From Balanoglossus misakiensis (lineage: Eukaryota; Hemichordata), in the NCBI GenBank assembly GCA_040954595.2, contig CM082577.2, positions 8,494,001 through 8,558,000 of the forward strand: 64,000 bases of DNA, given 5' to 3'. The notes below the pieces were generated by a model. That model was given only the letters and a program-made list of their open reading frames with translations, did no database searches and was not told where the DNA came from. The stretch's first letter is position 1. Each line of letters starts with the position of its first letter. Of this stretch, positions 37,801 through 45,900 are shown in pieces. A program made the translations under genes and the position numbers.

Positions 37801-39287
37801 AACATTTTGTGATTCTGTCTATTTATAAGCATGGTTACAATTACATACACTGATACAGAGCAAAATTGGAAAAGATTTTAAACTAAAAATGTTTAACTCA
37901 AAAAAATATAGAAAAATTACAGGTGCTTTAATCACACTACTTTTTTTGAGCATTTATATGAACTCACTTTTCTTGTGCTTCAATTGTGGATTCTTCTACT
38001 TTTTCTGATCCTACTGGCAGCGGCAGCAATGTTTTGCCGCTGACCTGTCCTGACACTACAAACACACTGCTTTTCAAGTTGTGTATGTGTCTCAGGACGT
38101 CCTGTGATACCACATTTGGCCATTGTTCGTGGTTGCGCGGGTTGGACAGCAGTGGTACCAACACCTGTACAAAAAAAAAAAAAAGATTTCTTTTTTAAAT
38201 GTCAATAAATGTAGTGGTTTGTGGTCTTAATTTGGACCAGATTGTCACATTTAATTCAAAATACCAATACTTATGTAATGACGTACAACATTGTACAAAG
38301 TTGTCACCATGTGTCATCATAGACTATGTCTATGGTGTCATGCAAGCACCAGTACATTTCAAACCTGAGCGCCATAGCAACCGACATCAAAGGGTATACA
38401 GTGTAACTTAAAAGTCAAACAAAAGAAGAAACTTGCTCAGGACAGTAAAAAGTCAGAAGAAAAACTGAAGACAAAAATAGTTGTCATCTCTTGAAAAAAT
38501 CAACCTATTTACACAATCTTTCTTGAGCAAATTGCTCTCCATATAATGAAAATATCTTGCAGGTGGTTCCGTTGTATACTTAAGTCTTTCACTATAAACT
38601 AAACTTTAAGGGATGCAAAGTGACACGACAATGACTATATCCGACAATCACATTTTACATATACAGGATCTTTCTGAGACGTCATAATCACTAGTATTCC
38701 TGTGAGCTTATGAAAGGAAAGTTTGTGAATAATTTATGGAGGATCCTTTTCAAGGTAAAATCAATACATCTGGTCCCACTAAAATGACTGCGCAATATCC
38801 TAAGAATTTCAACAGTCTTGAAAACTGTCAACAGAGTTTTCTAGTAATGAAAAAAATATAAATAATTATAGAAATTCTTCATTTGAAAAAAAATGCTCAT
38901 AAATAATATAGGTTAAAGATAAAAGTCAAAGTGGTTTCTTACCTCATCTACAAGTGCTGACAACTGTTCTAAAGGGGAATACGAAAGGTCTCCATAGGCT
39001 AAAACGTTTTTAATATTATCTTTCTGGACAGTGTCTCTGGATTTACGTGTAAAATACACTGCTTTCTGTTTCAAATTGCTCGGCCATTCCAGCTGTGGTT
39101 GCAAAAGACCAGCCGGAGTGACTAAGATGACAAGCTGTTGATGTTCCGGCTTCTCGAAAAATTCTGTCATAAGAATCCTGTTGTCATCGATTCCGATACA
39201 TTTTGCCCACTTGTCCGGCTTCAACTTAAAGCTTTTCAACACGTAGTCCGATATCACTTCAAATCTGTGATCTGCTGGATCTGCCAT
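7659..39287 (-). CDS. DNAH17: axonemal dynein heavy chain, outer-arm beta type (complete, 48 coding exons)
   Basis: ATP-driven microtubule motor of the ciliary outer dynein arm, in the DNAH9/11/17 family (sea urchin beta chain). Exons in transcript order: 38943-39287, 37968-38164, 37468-37657, 37120-37219, 36577-36788, 36145-36378, 35638-35805, 35340-35456, 33705-33973, 31749-31817, 31246-31372, 30595-31095, 29957-30289, 29358-29612, 28578-28970, 27978-28181, 27376-27777, 26399-26644, 25873-26097, 25635-25726, 24981-25503, 24458-24750, 23834-24095, 23124-23420, 22398-22763, 21923-22055, 21305-21581, 20797-20930, 20145-20467, 19585-19890, 18704-19111, 18250-18411, 17494-17850, 17095-17361, 16681-16842, 15905-16138, 15285-15545, 14229-14850, 13339-13810, 12638-13148, 12203-12373, 11763-11885, 11221-11414, 10742-11018, 9959-10378, 9150-9509, 8497-8679, 7659-8276. 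All introns are GT-AG and phases agree throughout, giving 13395 nt and 4464 residues, the usual family length. P-loops are intact in AAA1-AAA4. The symbol is the closest vertebrate name judged from the N-terminal tail. The gene may represent the ancestor of DNAH9, 11 and 17 rather than a strict DNAH17 orthologue. Confidence 0.96.
12104..12178. repeat. (CA)n-rich microsatellite
   Basis: CACA and ACAC tracts interrupted by a few other dinucleotides, in dynein intron 41 just past its splice donor. Related (GT)n tracts abut splice acceptors at 16140-16154 and 19893-19911, serving there as the polypyrimidine-side sequence. Confidence 0.8.
14229..16138 (-). other. DNAH17: dynein stalk and microtubule-binding domain (exons 36-38, residues 2984-3355)
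   Basis: An antiparallel coiled coil with the microtubule-binding tip. Exons 36-37 encode the outgoing helix, dense in Glu, Lys, Gln and Ala heptads. The first two thirds of exon 38 (14229-14850) encode the globular tip, and its last third encodes the returning helix. The C runs and repeats around 15147-15160 and 15726-15872 are intronic. Confidence 0.92.
15726..15872. mobile_element. pogo/Tigger-like MITE copy 2 (dynein intron 36)
   Basis: Starts CAGTCACATCTGTG after a TA and ends AGGGTTTGACTG before a TA. The internal motifs GTGGCCACCC, TTACAGTCC, GCAATTCACA and AAAGGCCA are shared with the copy at 59401-59581. TA target sites and CAGT ends fit pogo-type non-autonomous elements. It has no coding capacity. 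Confidence 0.6.
16681..17850 (-). other. DNAH17: dynein AAA4 module (exons 33-35, residues 2722-2983)
   Basis: Fourth nucleotide-binding module. P-loop GVGGSGKQ is at residues 2804-2811 in exon 33, downstream of [14 protein letters not shown]. Exon 34 carries the VFLMTDAQV segment. Exon 35 ends the module with the [15 protein letters not shown] motif shared by axonemal dyneins. Confidence 0.93.
18250..20467 (-). other. DNAH17: dynein AAA3 module (exons 29-32, residues 2322-2721)
   Basis: Regulatory nucleotide site. P-loop GNAGLGKS is at residues 2459-2466 and the Walker B stretch [10 protein letters not shown] ends exon 30 (Asp 2525-2526). Exon 31 contains [17 protein letters not shown], the sensor region typical of AAA3. 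Intron 30 carries a TTAA-flanked repeat at 19221-19413. Confidence 0.93.
19221..19413. mobile_element. TTAA-flanked MITE family A, copy 1 (dynein intron 30)
   Basis: About 185 bp between two TTAA tetranucleotides. Terminal inverted repeats are AGGTATACAGTCACC and GGTGACCGTATACCT. The inside contains GCCCATATATGGCTGAAAT and CATATGGTGGCGCTC. Copies at 21067-21259 and 59851-60048 are over 85% alike by eye. TTAA flanks are typical of piggyBac-type insertion, but the terminal bases differ from classical piggyBac ends. Confidence 0.75.
20797..22763 (-). other. DNAH17: dynein AAA2 module (exons 25-28, residues 2019-2321)
   Basis: Nucleotide-binding module with P-loop GNAGAGKS at residues 2132-2139, at the very end of exon 25. 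Exon 27 (21305-21581) encodes [17 protein letters not shown], followed by a conserved sensor region ([11 protein letters not shown]). Intron 27 carries a TTAA-flanked repeat at 21067-21259. Confidence 0.93.
21067..21259. mobile_element. TTAA-flanked MITE family A, copy 2 (dynein intron 27)
   Basis: Same structure and orientation as 19221-19413, with TTAA on both sides and the terminal repeats AGGTGTACAGTCACC / GGAGACCGTATACCT. An internal open frame similar in all copies reflects shared repeat DNA, not a protein gene. Confidence 0.75.
23124..24750 (-). other. DNAH17: dynein AAA1 module (exons 22-24, residues 1735-2018)
   Basis: Main ATP hydrolysis site of the motor. The Walker A motif GPAGTGKT is at residues 1851-1858 in exon 23 (23834-24095). 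The Walker B-type motif CFDEFNR follows in the same exon. All catalytic residues look intact, so an active motor is expected. Confidence 0.95.
23581..23765. mobile_element. MITE family B, copy 1 (dynein intron 23)
   Basis: 185 bp element with inverted ends TACTGTAAAACACTTTAT and ATAAAATGTTTTACAGTA. The body is rich in CGCGA/TCGCG motifs and includes GAAGATAACGATGCAG. A second full copy is at 46452-46667 and a truncated copy at 53789-53936. Confidence 0.75.
24981..28181 (-). other. DNAH17: dynein linker, DHC_N2 region (exons 16-21, residues 1171-1734)
   Basis: The linker is the lever that swings across the AAA ring. Exon 16 carries [11 protein letters not shown] and exon 17 an [10 protein letters not shown] segment. 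Exon 21 carries the hallmark end of the linker, [19 protein letters not shown]. Exon 21 (24981-25503) also has an unusually acidic run rich in Gly, Asp and Glu about 35 residues after that motif, a position that varies among family members. Confidence 0.9.
32516..32533. repeat. poly(T) tract in dynein intron 9
   Basis: A run of about 18 T in the largest dynein intron (31818-33704). No AT-rich retroposon body was recognised next to it. Confidence 0.6.
34890..34980. repeat. short inverted-repeat family D, copy 1 (dynein intron 8)
   Basis: A 90 bp unit beginning TAACCCTTTCACC and ending GGTGAAAGGGTTA, with the shared core GGTCCAACCTTACCATAGAA then TTTGGACTGAACCA. Other copies are at 47953-48050, 59259-59351 and 60634-60726. 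Diverged copies lie at 35882-35966 and, inverted, at 44897-44984. Confidence 0.7.
35882..36110. repeat. diverged family D copy next to a diverged family A copy (dynein intron 6)
   Basis: Bases 35882-35966 resemble family D (CCCTGTATAGATG then GGTGGTGAAGATTAA). From the TTAA at 35967 onward the sequence resembles family A (TTAAAGGATTCC, GGCATCCTTTTTTTCACATGGCAACT, TGATTGGCTAGAT, TTCCATTAGGTGAC). Both are degraded, so they are probably old insertions side by side. Confidence 0.45.
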
Positions 39288-39502
39288 TTTGGATTTCTTC
39301 CGTTACTTGTTCGCTGTCAGAAGCTTCAAGATTGTAACAGTTCTGCAGATAAACAGCTTACGACATGAATGTTGTCATAAATGTAGAGCGGAGTTTCTTC
39401 AATATTTACCACAATCAATCGTGATCAACCGACTGAAGACGTTCAGGAGAAGTGCACTTGTTTCCACGTCTTCAACGGACTCGCGCTCGCAAATATGCAC
39501 CC

Positions 39503-39513
39503 AAAATGGCGGC
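39503..39513 (+). promoter_or_regulatory. YY1-like element near the dynein transcription start
   Basis: AAAATGGCGGC matches the common AANATGGCGGC promoter motif, about 220 bp upstream of the dynein ATG and 23 bp from the X-box. In many animal genes this motif sits at or just inside the transcription start. Confidence 0.35.
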
Positions 39514-39535
39514 GTGTTGACTAACGAGCCCAGCC

Positions 39536-39550
39536 GTTGCCAATGACAAC
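39536..39550 (-). promoter_or_regulatory. RFX X-box-like site upstream of dynein
   Basis: On the minus strand this reads GTTGTC-ATT-GGCAAC: two RFX half sites with 11 of 12 bases matching GTNRCC/RGYAAC and a 3-base spacer. It lies 250 bp upstream of the dynein ATG. RFX factors, with FOXJ1, drive motile-cilium genes in animals, so this is the expected regulator. Confidence 0.5.
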
Positions 39551-41233
39551 AACGCGCAAACAGTCGTCAGGGGCCGGCTGCAGGAAAGGCTCCGTTTTTT
39601 CTTTCCTCCAGTACAGGGTGTAGGGGGCGTCACAGTCCGTCACGTTCCTCCGTGACCAGTTATTGTGTTTTTTACTACCGTTTTCTAGTAACCATGGATC
39701 AGATATTCTACATCAAAATCTATTTTGTTTTGTACCAAGTTCTAGGGACGGGAAGATAAAACAACTCACGCGTTATAGTGGTAACTCATGAAAGTTCAGT
39801 CACAAAATGCCTGTCATCCATGGTTGGTTCGACAGTCATACAATATGAGCTGAAAATTATTTTGGAAAACGACAATGATAAGCACATTTTTGGGTATAAG
39901 CATTTCTTATATTTTAAAAAATAAGTCCCTTTGCTTTGATTCACAGGTTTGTAAAGAACTGTCGATAGGTGGCGTGCTCTAAGATATGACTTCAAATTTG
40001 CCCCCCCCCCTCCCCGCCTTGTAGGTGTATGTAAAATATCCCATTTTGTTGCACAACATATAAACATAGACCCTGGAGCGATGGTATAGTAAAGAAACAG
40101 GTACATTTAAAAAGATCCGACCGATTTCGAAAAATAAAGCGATGGTTCGCGAGAAATCTAAGAAGAACGAAATTTAGAAAAATTGAATCGTCTTAAAAGC
40201 TGCACCATCCTGTTTAAAACATATCAAAGATGAAACCATAACGTTTTAAACTCCAGCGTACCCCCGGAGTCAATGACAATCTCCTTTTCCTCAACGCTTT
40301 TTTTCACATATTTGTTCTTAATAGCGGGAAAATTACGGGTGCGGCGATTAATTATTGACGAACGACCTCGTGGTTACAAACATTAAAGTATTGGTAGCAA
40401 AATATTCAACCCTTTAAACCAACAACCTCATCCAACCTTGCTATTTTTGCACAAAAAGTTAAACATAAATTTCCTTTGTTAGTTTTTCAATATAAATAAC
40501 GCAAATCTGAATGACCCTAAAACCACGCCCATGCGTGTTGTTACCGAACGCACCAGTGGAATTTCTGAATATATGTCTGTGATATTAAATTATAATTTAA
40601 TTTTTTTTGCTAAAAACTTTAGTAGGTATAAATAATATATTTTGAGTGCAATCGCTTTCACAATTGTCACTTTTATTAATCTAAACTTTGATTGGCGGGT
40701 TACATTAACTGGAACATGGCCTTGCGCATTAACTGTTATTGTATGTAAATATCAACCTCGGGAAATATGCAAGCAGTCGGGCCCTGCCCCGCTCGATCAG
40801 AAGATTGGCATGTACGCATTAACAGTTTCAATTTGCAATGACGCATGTTGAAATATTAGTTCATCATTTAGCCTATTGTTTTAAACTACTGTATTGCGCA
40901 CAGTTGTTCATTGCGATTCTCGACTTCTTTGCTTTTAAACTACAAGCTGATATATTAAATAAAGCTTATATATGACTTTCTCGTTTGCAAAACATTGTTA
41001 TTAATATAAAAACTGATTCGCGATATTCGGTTGTGACACATGAAAAAAATCATGCAAATGGTCAATAATTTTGCGCAATAGACAAATAGTGAGAAACATC
41101 ATAACATTGCATTGGAGCCATCACTCGGCACAGAACAGGTTGATTGCGCATATATTTTTTTTATTCAGAGATGTGATCCCTGGCAAAACACCAAACATGA
41201 CGTATCCACCAGTTTCGCGAATGGCCTAGGAGA

Positions 41234-41255
41234 TCATGTGATCTGGTCATGTGAC
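41234..41255 (+). promoter_or_regulatory. paired TCATGTGA boxes
   Basis: TCATGTGA at 41234-41241 and GTCATGTGAC at 41246-41255 are two MiT-type (MITF/TFEB) M-box motifs 12 bp apart, within a CpG-richer stretch 1.7 kb upstream of the ABCA start codon. They could be proximal if the gene has an untranslated first exon near 41400. Only the motif and location support this. Confidence 0.25.
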
Positions 41256-42942
41256 AATGACATCATTGCAAAACACTGCAGCACCCGGAGTGGACCGAAA
41301 ACGCAGTCGTTCGCCATGCCATGCACCTTTAGAAATCACAACTGTCGGGAATCGGGATCGACTTGTCAATGAACTTCATCCTCGATCGCACCTTCTACCT
41401 CACAGGTGGGTATATTTGTCGTGTTTGTTCCGCGAAATCGATGCTTGTTCTGGCCAAGTTGGAGCGAAGTCGCGAATTTCGCATTGCGTCACAACGTGTT
41501 CAGATGCTTGGCCATCGCGATCAGCTGCACTGCATTGCGTATGCGATCAATGCACCGCCGTGTGCGCAGCCTTATCCAGGTAGATAATCGGGCGCCGTCA
41601 AAATTTTTACGGACCAGAATAAATTTCCCAGAAAAATTCCGCGTCCTAAAACTGTAAAAGTTGTAAAAAATAAGCTCGATTTTAGCGGATTTTCAGGCAA
41701 TCAATAGAAGTGCGTCACAAAGTTTCCCCGTTTCTTTTGGGATGTTTACTTGATGATACACATATGCGTTACTCATGGTCGTATGATAACAATATCGCCG
41801 TCGCCACTGGCACCCGAACACACCACAAGAGGCGCATACTGGGATACGCAAAAAAATAGTTCGTTGCCCTGTGGACCCTATGAAAGGCCACCAAAGTTCC
41901 CGATGCGCGCAAATATGGTTTACCATCGCTGCGAGAACTCTTATTTCTGAGAAAACTGTGACGTAACGCTGTGGAATGTTTGCCTTGCGAAATGTTTGTT
42001 GAGCAAGATATTTTTCAGGGATCAAAAGACATCTTGATTCAGTATTTTTTCTGTGTTACAAAGTGAAAGTTTGGAAAAAGTGAGAACTGTTTTATATGCA
42101 GAATATATAACGTTTTGGGATTCTGAAGTCGTGGAAGATACGTAACCAAGGTCACGTATTAGTAAAATGTAGGTCGTTTCACAGGTCCGGGAGTTTCTAA
42201 TGAAATTATGTTGTCTTGTGTATGAGTCGGTTTTCACCGTCCGGTTTATATAATTATAGTACTTCAGCTGTATTCTTATTTGGGCGTGGACTTCACAAAA
42301 AATATTGGCGACTATAAAATTACTACATTGTATTAGGAAGAACGAATACAACATCGTCAAGGAAGTAAAGTACATTTGTCAGTGTATAATTATGGGTGTC
42401 TTGTTTGCTTGGCCCATGTGACTTGGGTGTGATGCTATTTCATTATGCTATAGTGAGCAGTAAAGCCTTTGTAATCAGCCAGAAAAAAAGAAGCAATATT
42501 AAATAGCCGTGTCTGCAGATTTTTAATTGAGGATTATTTGAAGGATCCAAAGTGGTCAGCTGTGAAATTAATTAGACATTGACTAATTTTGGGGATTGGA
42601 TCCAGTCTGGAAACCTCGAAAAAGATAAAAGAACTATGAATGCAATGAGACAAACTGTCGATTCAATAACTTCAAGGACAAACTGTTCTATAAAGTTATG
42701 ATTATTATGCAGTCTTTTCATATGTTGTCCTTGATTGGTATCTATCGCCCCCTAGTGTTCATTTTGTGGTTTACACGCTACCTTTATTTTTATTTCCAGA
42801 TCACCGAGGCACAAATTCAAGTCTAATCAACATTCACTACAGTCGATGTTTTAGTAACGTCTGAACCACTTTATCTACCTGCAATCAAAAAGCAAAGACA
42901 TTTCTCACAAGCTTTTTCTTTTCTAGTCTGTTTTAAACTACA

Positions 42943-45900
42943 ATGGCAAAATTAAGACAGCTTGGTTTATTACTATGGAAGAATTCAATCCTACAGTTAC
43001 GACAACCTGTTGTGACTCTCTTTGAGCTCTTACTGCCCATTTTATTCGCTTCTCTGTTACTGGCGTTCCGCAGTCTAGTCGATTACAATTATGTTCATCA
43101 CAACACGACCTATGACCCCTTCCAAATTGATTCATTGCCGGGAAATCTGTCGGTCAGGTCTCGTACCTGGCATGGGCCCTGGCAACTGGCGTACGTTCCC
43201 AACATCAGCGTAGTCGAGCAACTGATTGATCAGGCATCTGCCAATCTCCAAGATGGACAAGTAAAATTGGTCAAAGGTTTGTCTTTAAAGTGTTTTATTC
43301 TTTTTCTTTTTTTTGCATTTTCAGACAATAATAGTGCTATCCACCTAAAAAAAGACATAATGTTATAAAAAAAAATATACAGTAAAACCTGTCTAAACTG
43401 AACCCGGTCTAATCTGAAAACCTGTCTATATTGACACCTTTTCCTGTCCCTTTGACATTTCATCTATCTGGTTTGAAATCCATCCATATCTTCTGTTCCT
43501 CAAGGGCCTGGATTTGCAACGGTCAGCGATCTGGAAAACCACACCCGGGTCCAAGTGAGAAGTGAGTCCACCCTCCTGGGAGCTGCGGTGTTTCACAGCG
43601 AGTTTCCGGACGACCACAGCCTGCCCTTGGAACTGAATTACGACATCCGGCTGGCAGCCACCCCTCGGAACAACCCGATCGCTTTAAATCGACAGCAGAG
43701 CGTCATCGGGAACACGAGCCAGTGGTACACTCATCTTCTGTTTCCTCTGGTGGCCCTGCCAGGGCCGCGCCAGAGATATTACACCTGGGGTGGCACACCT
43801 GGTGAGTTTTCAAGGCAGGGGGTGGGGGGGGGTGTGGAATTGAAATTGCTTCAGAATTGGAATCTGTAGTCAAGTTCTAAGCAATTTGTCGTATAAAATA
43901 AGATCTGTTTTCCGTCAATAAATGGCCACATCAAATGACATTACCACTCAGTGTTTTTGCTAAGGTTGGGGAACATTGGTAATGGATTTGGGAATCCCGG
44001 TAACATTTCTACAACCCCCTAATATAACTACATTGATACACCCAGGGGAACTCCGGTAGATTTTACATAGGTACCGCCCTTAACAAAAACACTGCCACTG
44101 CCGTATCCCTCTCTTCAGGCTACATGAGAGAAGGCTTTCTGTCCATCCAGCACGCCATAGACAAGTCCTTCATCCAGCTGCTCAACAGGACGACCGACGA
44201 CTTCAACGTAAGCATGAACCGCTATCCCTACCCGCCCTACGAAGACGACAATTACATCATCGTCATCCAGTCGCAGCTGCCCGCCTTGCTCATGCTCAGT
44301 TTGGTTTTCACGGCTCTGAACATTGTGAAGGACATCGTGCACGAGAAAGAACGGAAACTCAAGGTACAGTATTGGTCAGTCTTTTTCGACGTCACACATT
44401 TAACCGCTACAGAAATTCCATAGAGTGTCAAATACATCAATGATCATCCTATCAGGTACATCACAAACTATACAGGCTTTTTCTGATTCCAATATAAGTT
44501 TTGAGGAATATGTGAATATGTATTTTACTCGTCACAAACCCAGAGTGGTAGTTGCTTTCTTTATAGAAGTATACCCATCGTAAAATATCTGATCATGTTC
44601 CGTCTTTCTACAGGAGTCGATGAAGATCATGGGACTTTCAAATTGGCTGCATTGGGTAGCTTGGTTTGTGCGTTACTTCGTCCTGCTGACGATCGCCATG
44701 CTGGCGTGTACCGTCCTCTTCACCGTGGATCTTGGCGAACATCATGCGGTCATCAACCACACAGATCCCTCGGTTCTCTTTGTGTTCCTTCTCATCTACG
44801 CAGTCGCCAGTATCGCCTTCTGTTTTGCAGTCAGCGTATTTTTCTCCGTCGGTAAGTATGAAAAGCGTTTATCCAAGTGGCTTGGTGCTCCCACCAGTGC
44901 TTTCACCACCATGATTTGGTCCAAACCCATTTTCTATGGTGATATTGGATCTCTGTTTGGGGAAATGGGGGTGAAAGGGTCAAAAGGCGTCGAAACATGA
45001 TCACTGTGTCGCATTTGCTAGGCGCGCCTCCAGCAATGTACTTTGTCACTTTGTTGCAGGGTGACCTTTGACCTTCCATGCCATGACGTGTACCTATACA
45101 AAAGAAAGTGTTGCATCAGTCTGTATAGTTATGGCCACATAGAGAAGTGAAACTGAAACTGCCTTTTGCTGCCATTGAAATTCTGAGGAGTGAATAGTAA
45201 TGACGAAACAGTCGCTCATTTGTGAATTTAAATACCTCAGTGGATGACGTGGATTCTAAAAAGAAGTCCAAGGGGGCATAAAGCTTGCCCACTTTTGTAA
45301 AAATGGGAAAACAAAATGTCTTTGAATCTCTTGTAAATTGATGAAGCTTGTCAGGGCTGTTCACATGAAGAGAGAAACAAAAACTGCTCTCTCACACAAT
45401 AACACTATCATTCTATCAGTGAAACTTCATTGTGCTAAATTGTATTCAAAGTCCACACACCTACTCGAGAATCATATTTTGTTTGTCTCTCTACCCTCAG
45501 CGAACACTGGGGCAGCTGCCGGCGGCGTGATATGGTTCCTGACGTACGTACCCTACATGTTCATCCAGCCTCGCTACGAGGAATTGGTTCTCGGGGAGAA
45601 ACTGGCCGCGTGCCTGCTCTCGAACACCGCCATGTGCATGGGTGCGCAGTTGATCGGCATGTTCGAGGGAACAGGTGAGGGCTATGTCTGAAATTTAAGA
45701 GGGGGGCAGGGGGTGAGAGGATAAAAGTTACAGAGCAGATGTTTGTTTGATCTTACTGAAGGAGAATATCCTGCTTGTAGACGTACACCCCATCTACCAT
45801 CAAAATTTGGTCGAATCCCATTGTTTTCAATTGCTTTCTTGGATCTGTGTATAAACTAGAAATGGGGGGGGGGGTTGACAAGGGTAAGCACCGTAATAGA

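Larger units (their letters stand above)
28578..39287 (-). other. DNAH17: dynein tail, DHC_N1 region (exons 1-15, residues 1-1170)
   Basis: This part assembles the heavy chain with its partner chains and docks it on the doublet. Start ATG at 39285-39287 is followed by the tail typical of beta chains, with KPDKW near residue 20 and GKTLLPLP in exon 2. Exon 12 (30595-31095) encodes a strongly charged, coiled-coil-like stretch with many Glu, Lys and Gln. Tail introns are the largest in the gene: intron 8 is 33974-35339 and intron 9 is 31818-33704. I see no embedded gene in either. Confidence 0.9.
39288..42942. other. divergent intergenic region between dynein and ABCA genes
   Basis: The left end (to about 39600) is the dynein 5' UTR and promoter, with raised CpG content and an X-box. 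The middle (39650-41100) is AT-rich and holds nothing I can name beyond a C run at 40001-40010. The stretch 41100-41900 is again richer in CpG and may hold an untranslated first exon of the ABCA gene. CAG|GTGGGT at about 41404-41410 and CAG|GTAGAT at about 41578-41584 would serve as donors. Confidence 0.45.

Noticed and set aside
41251-41583. Plus-strand open frames upstream of the ABCA gene
   Set aside because: The composition resembles untranslated CpG-rich DNA, and the ABCA start at 42943 already matches the N-terminus of the family. At most it holds an untranslated first exon.
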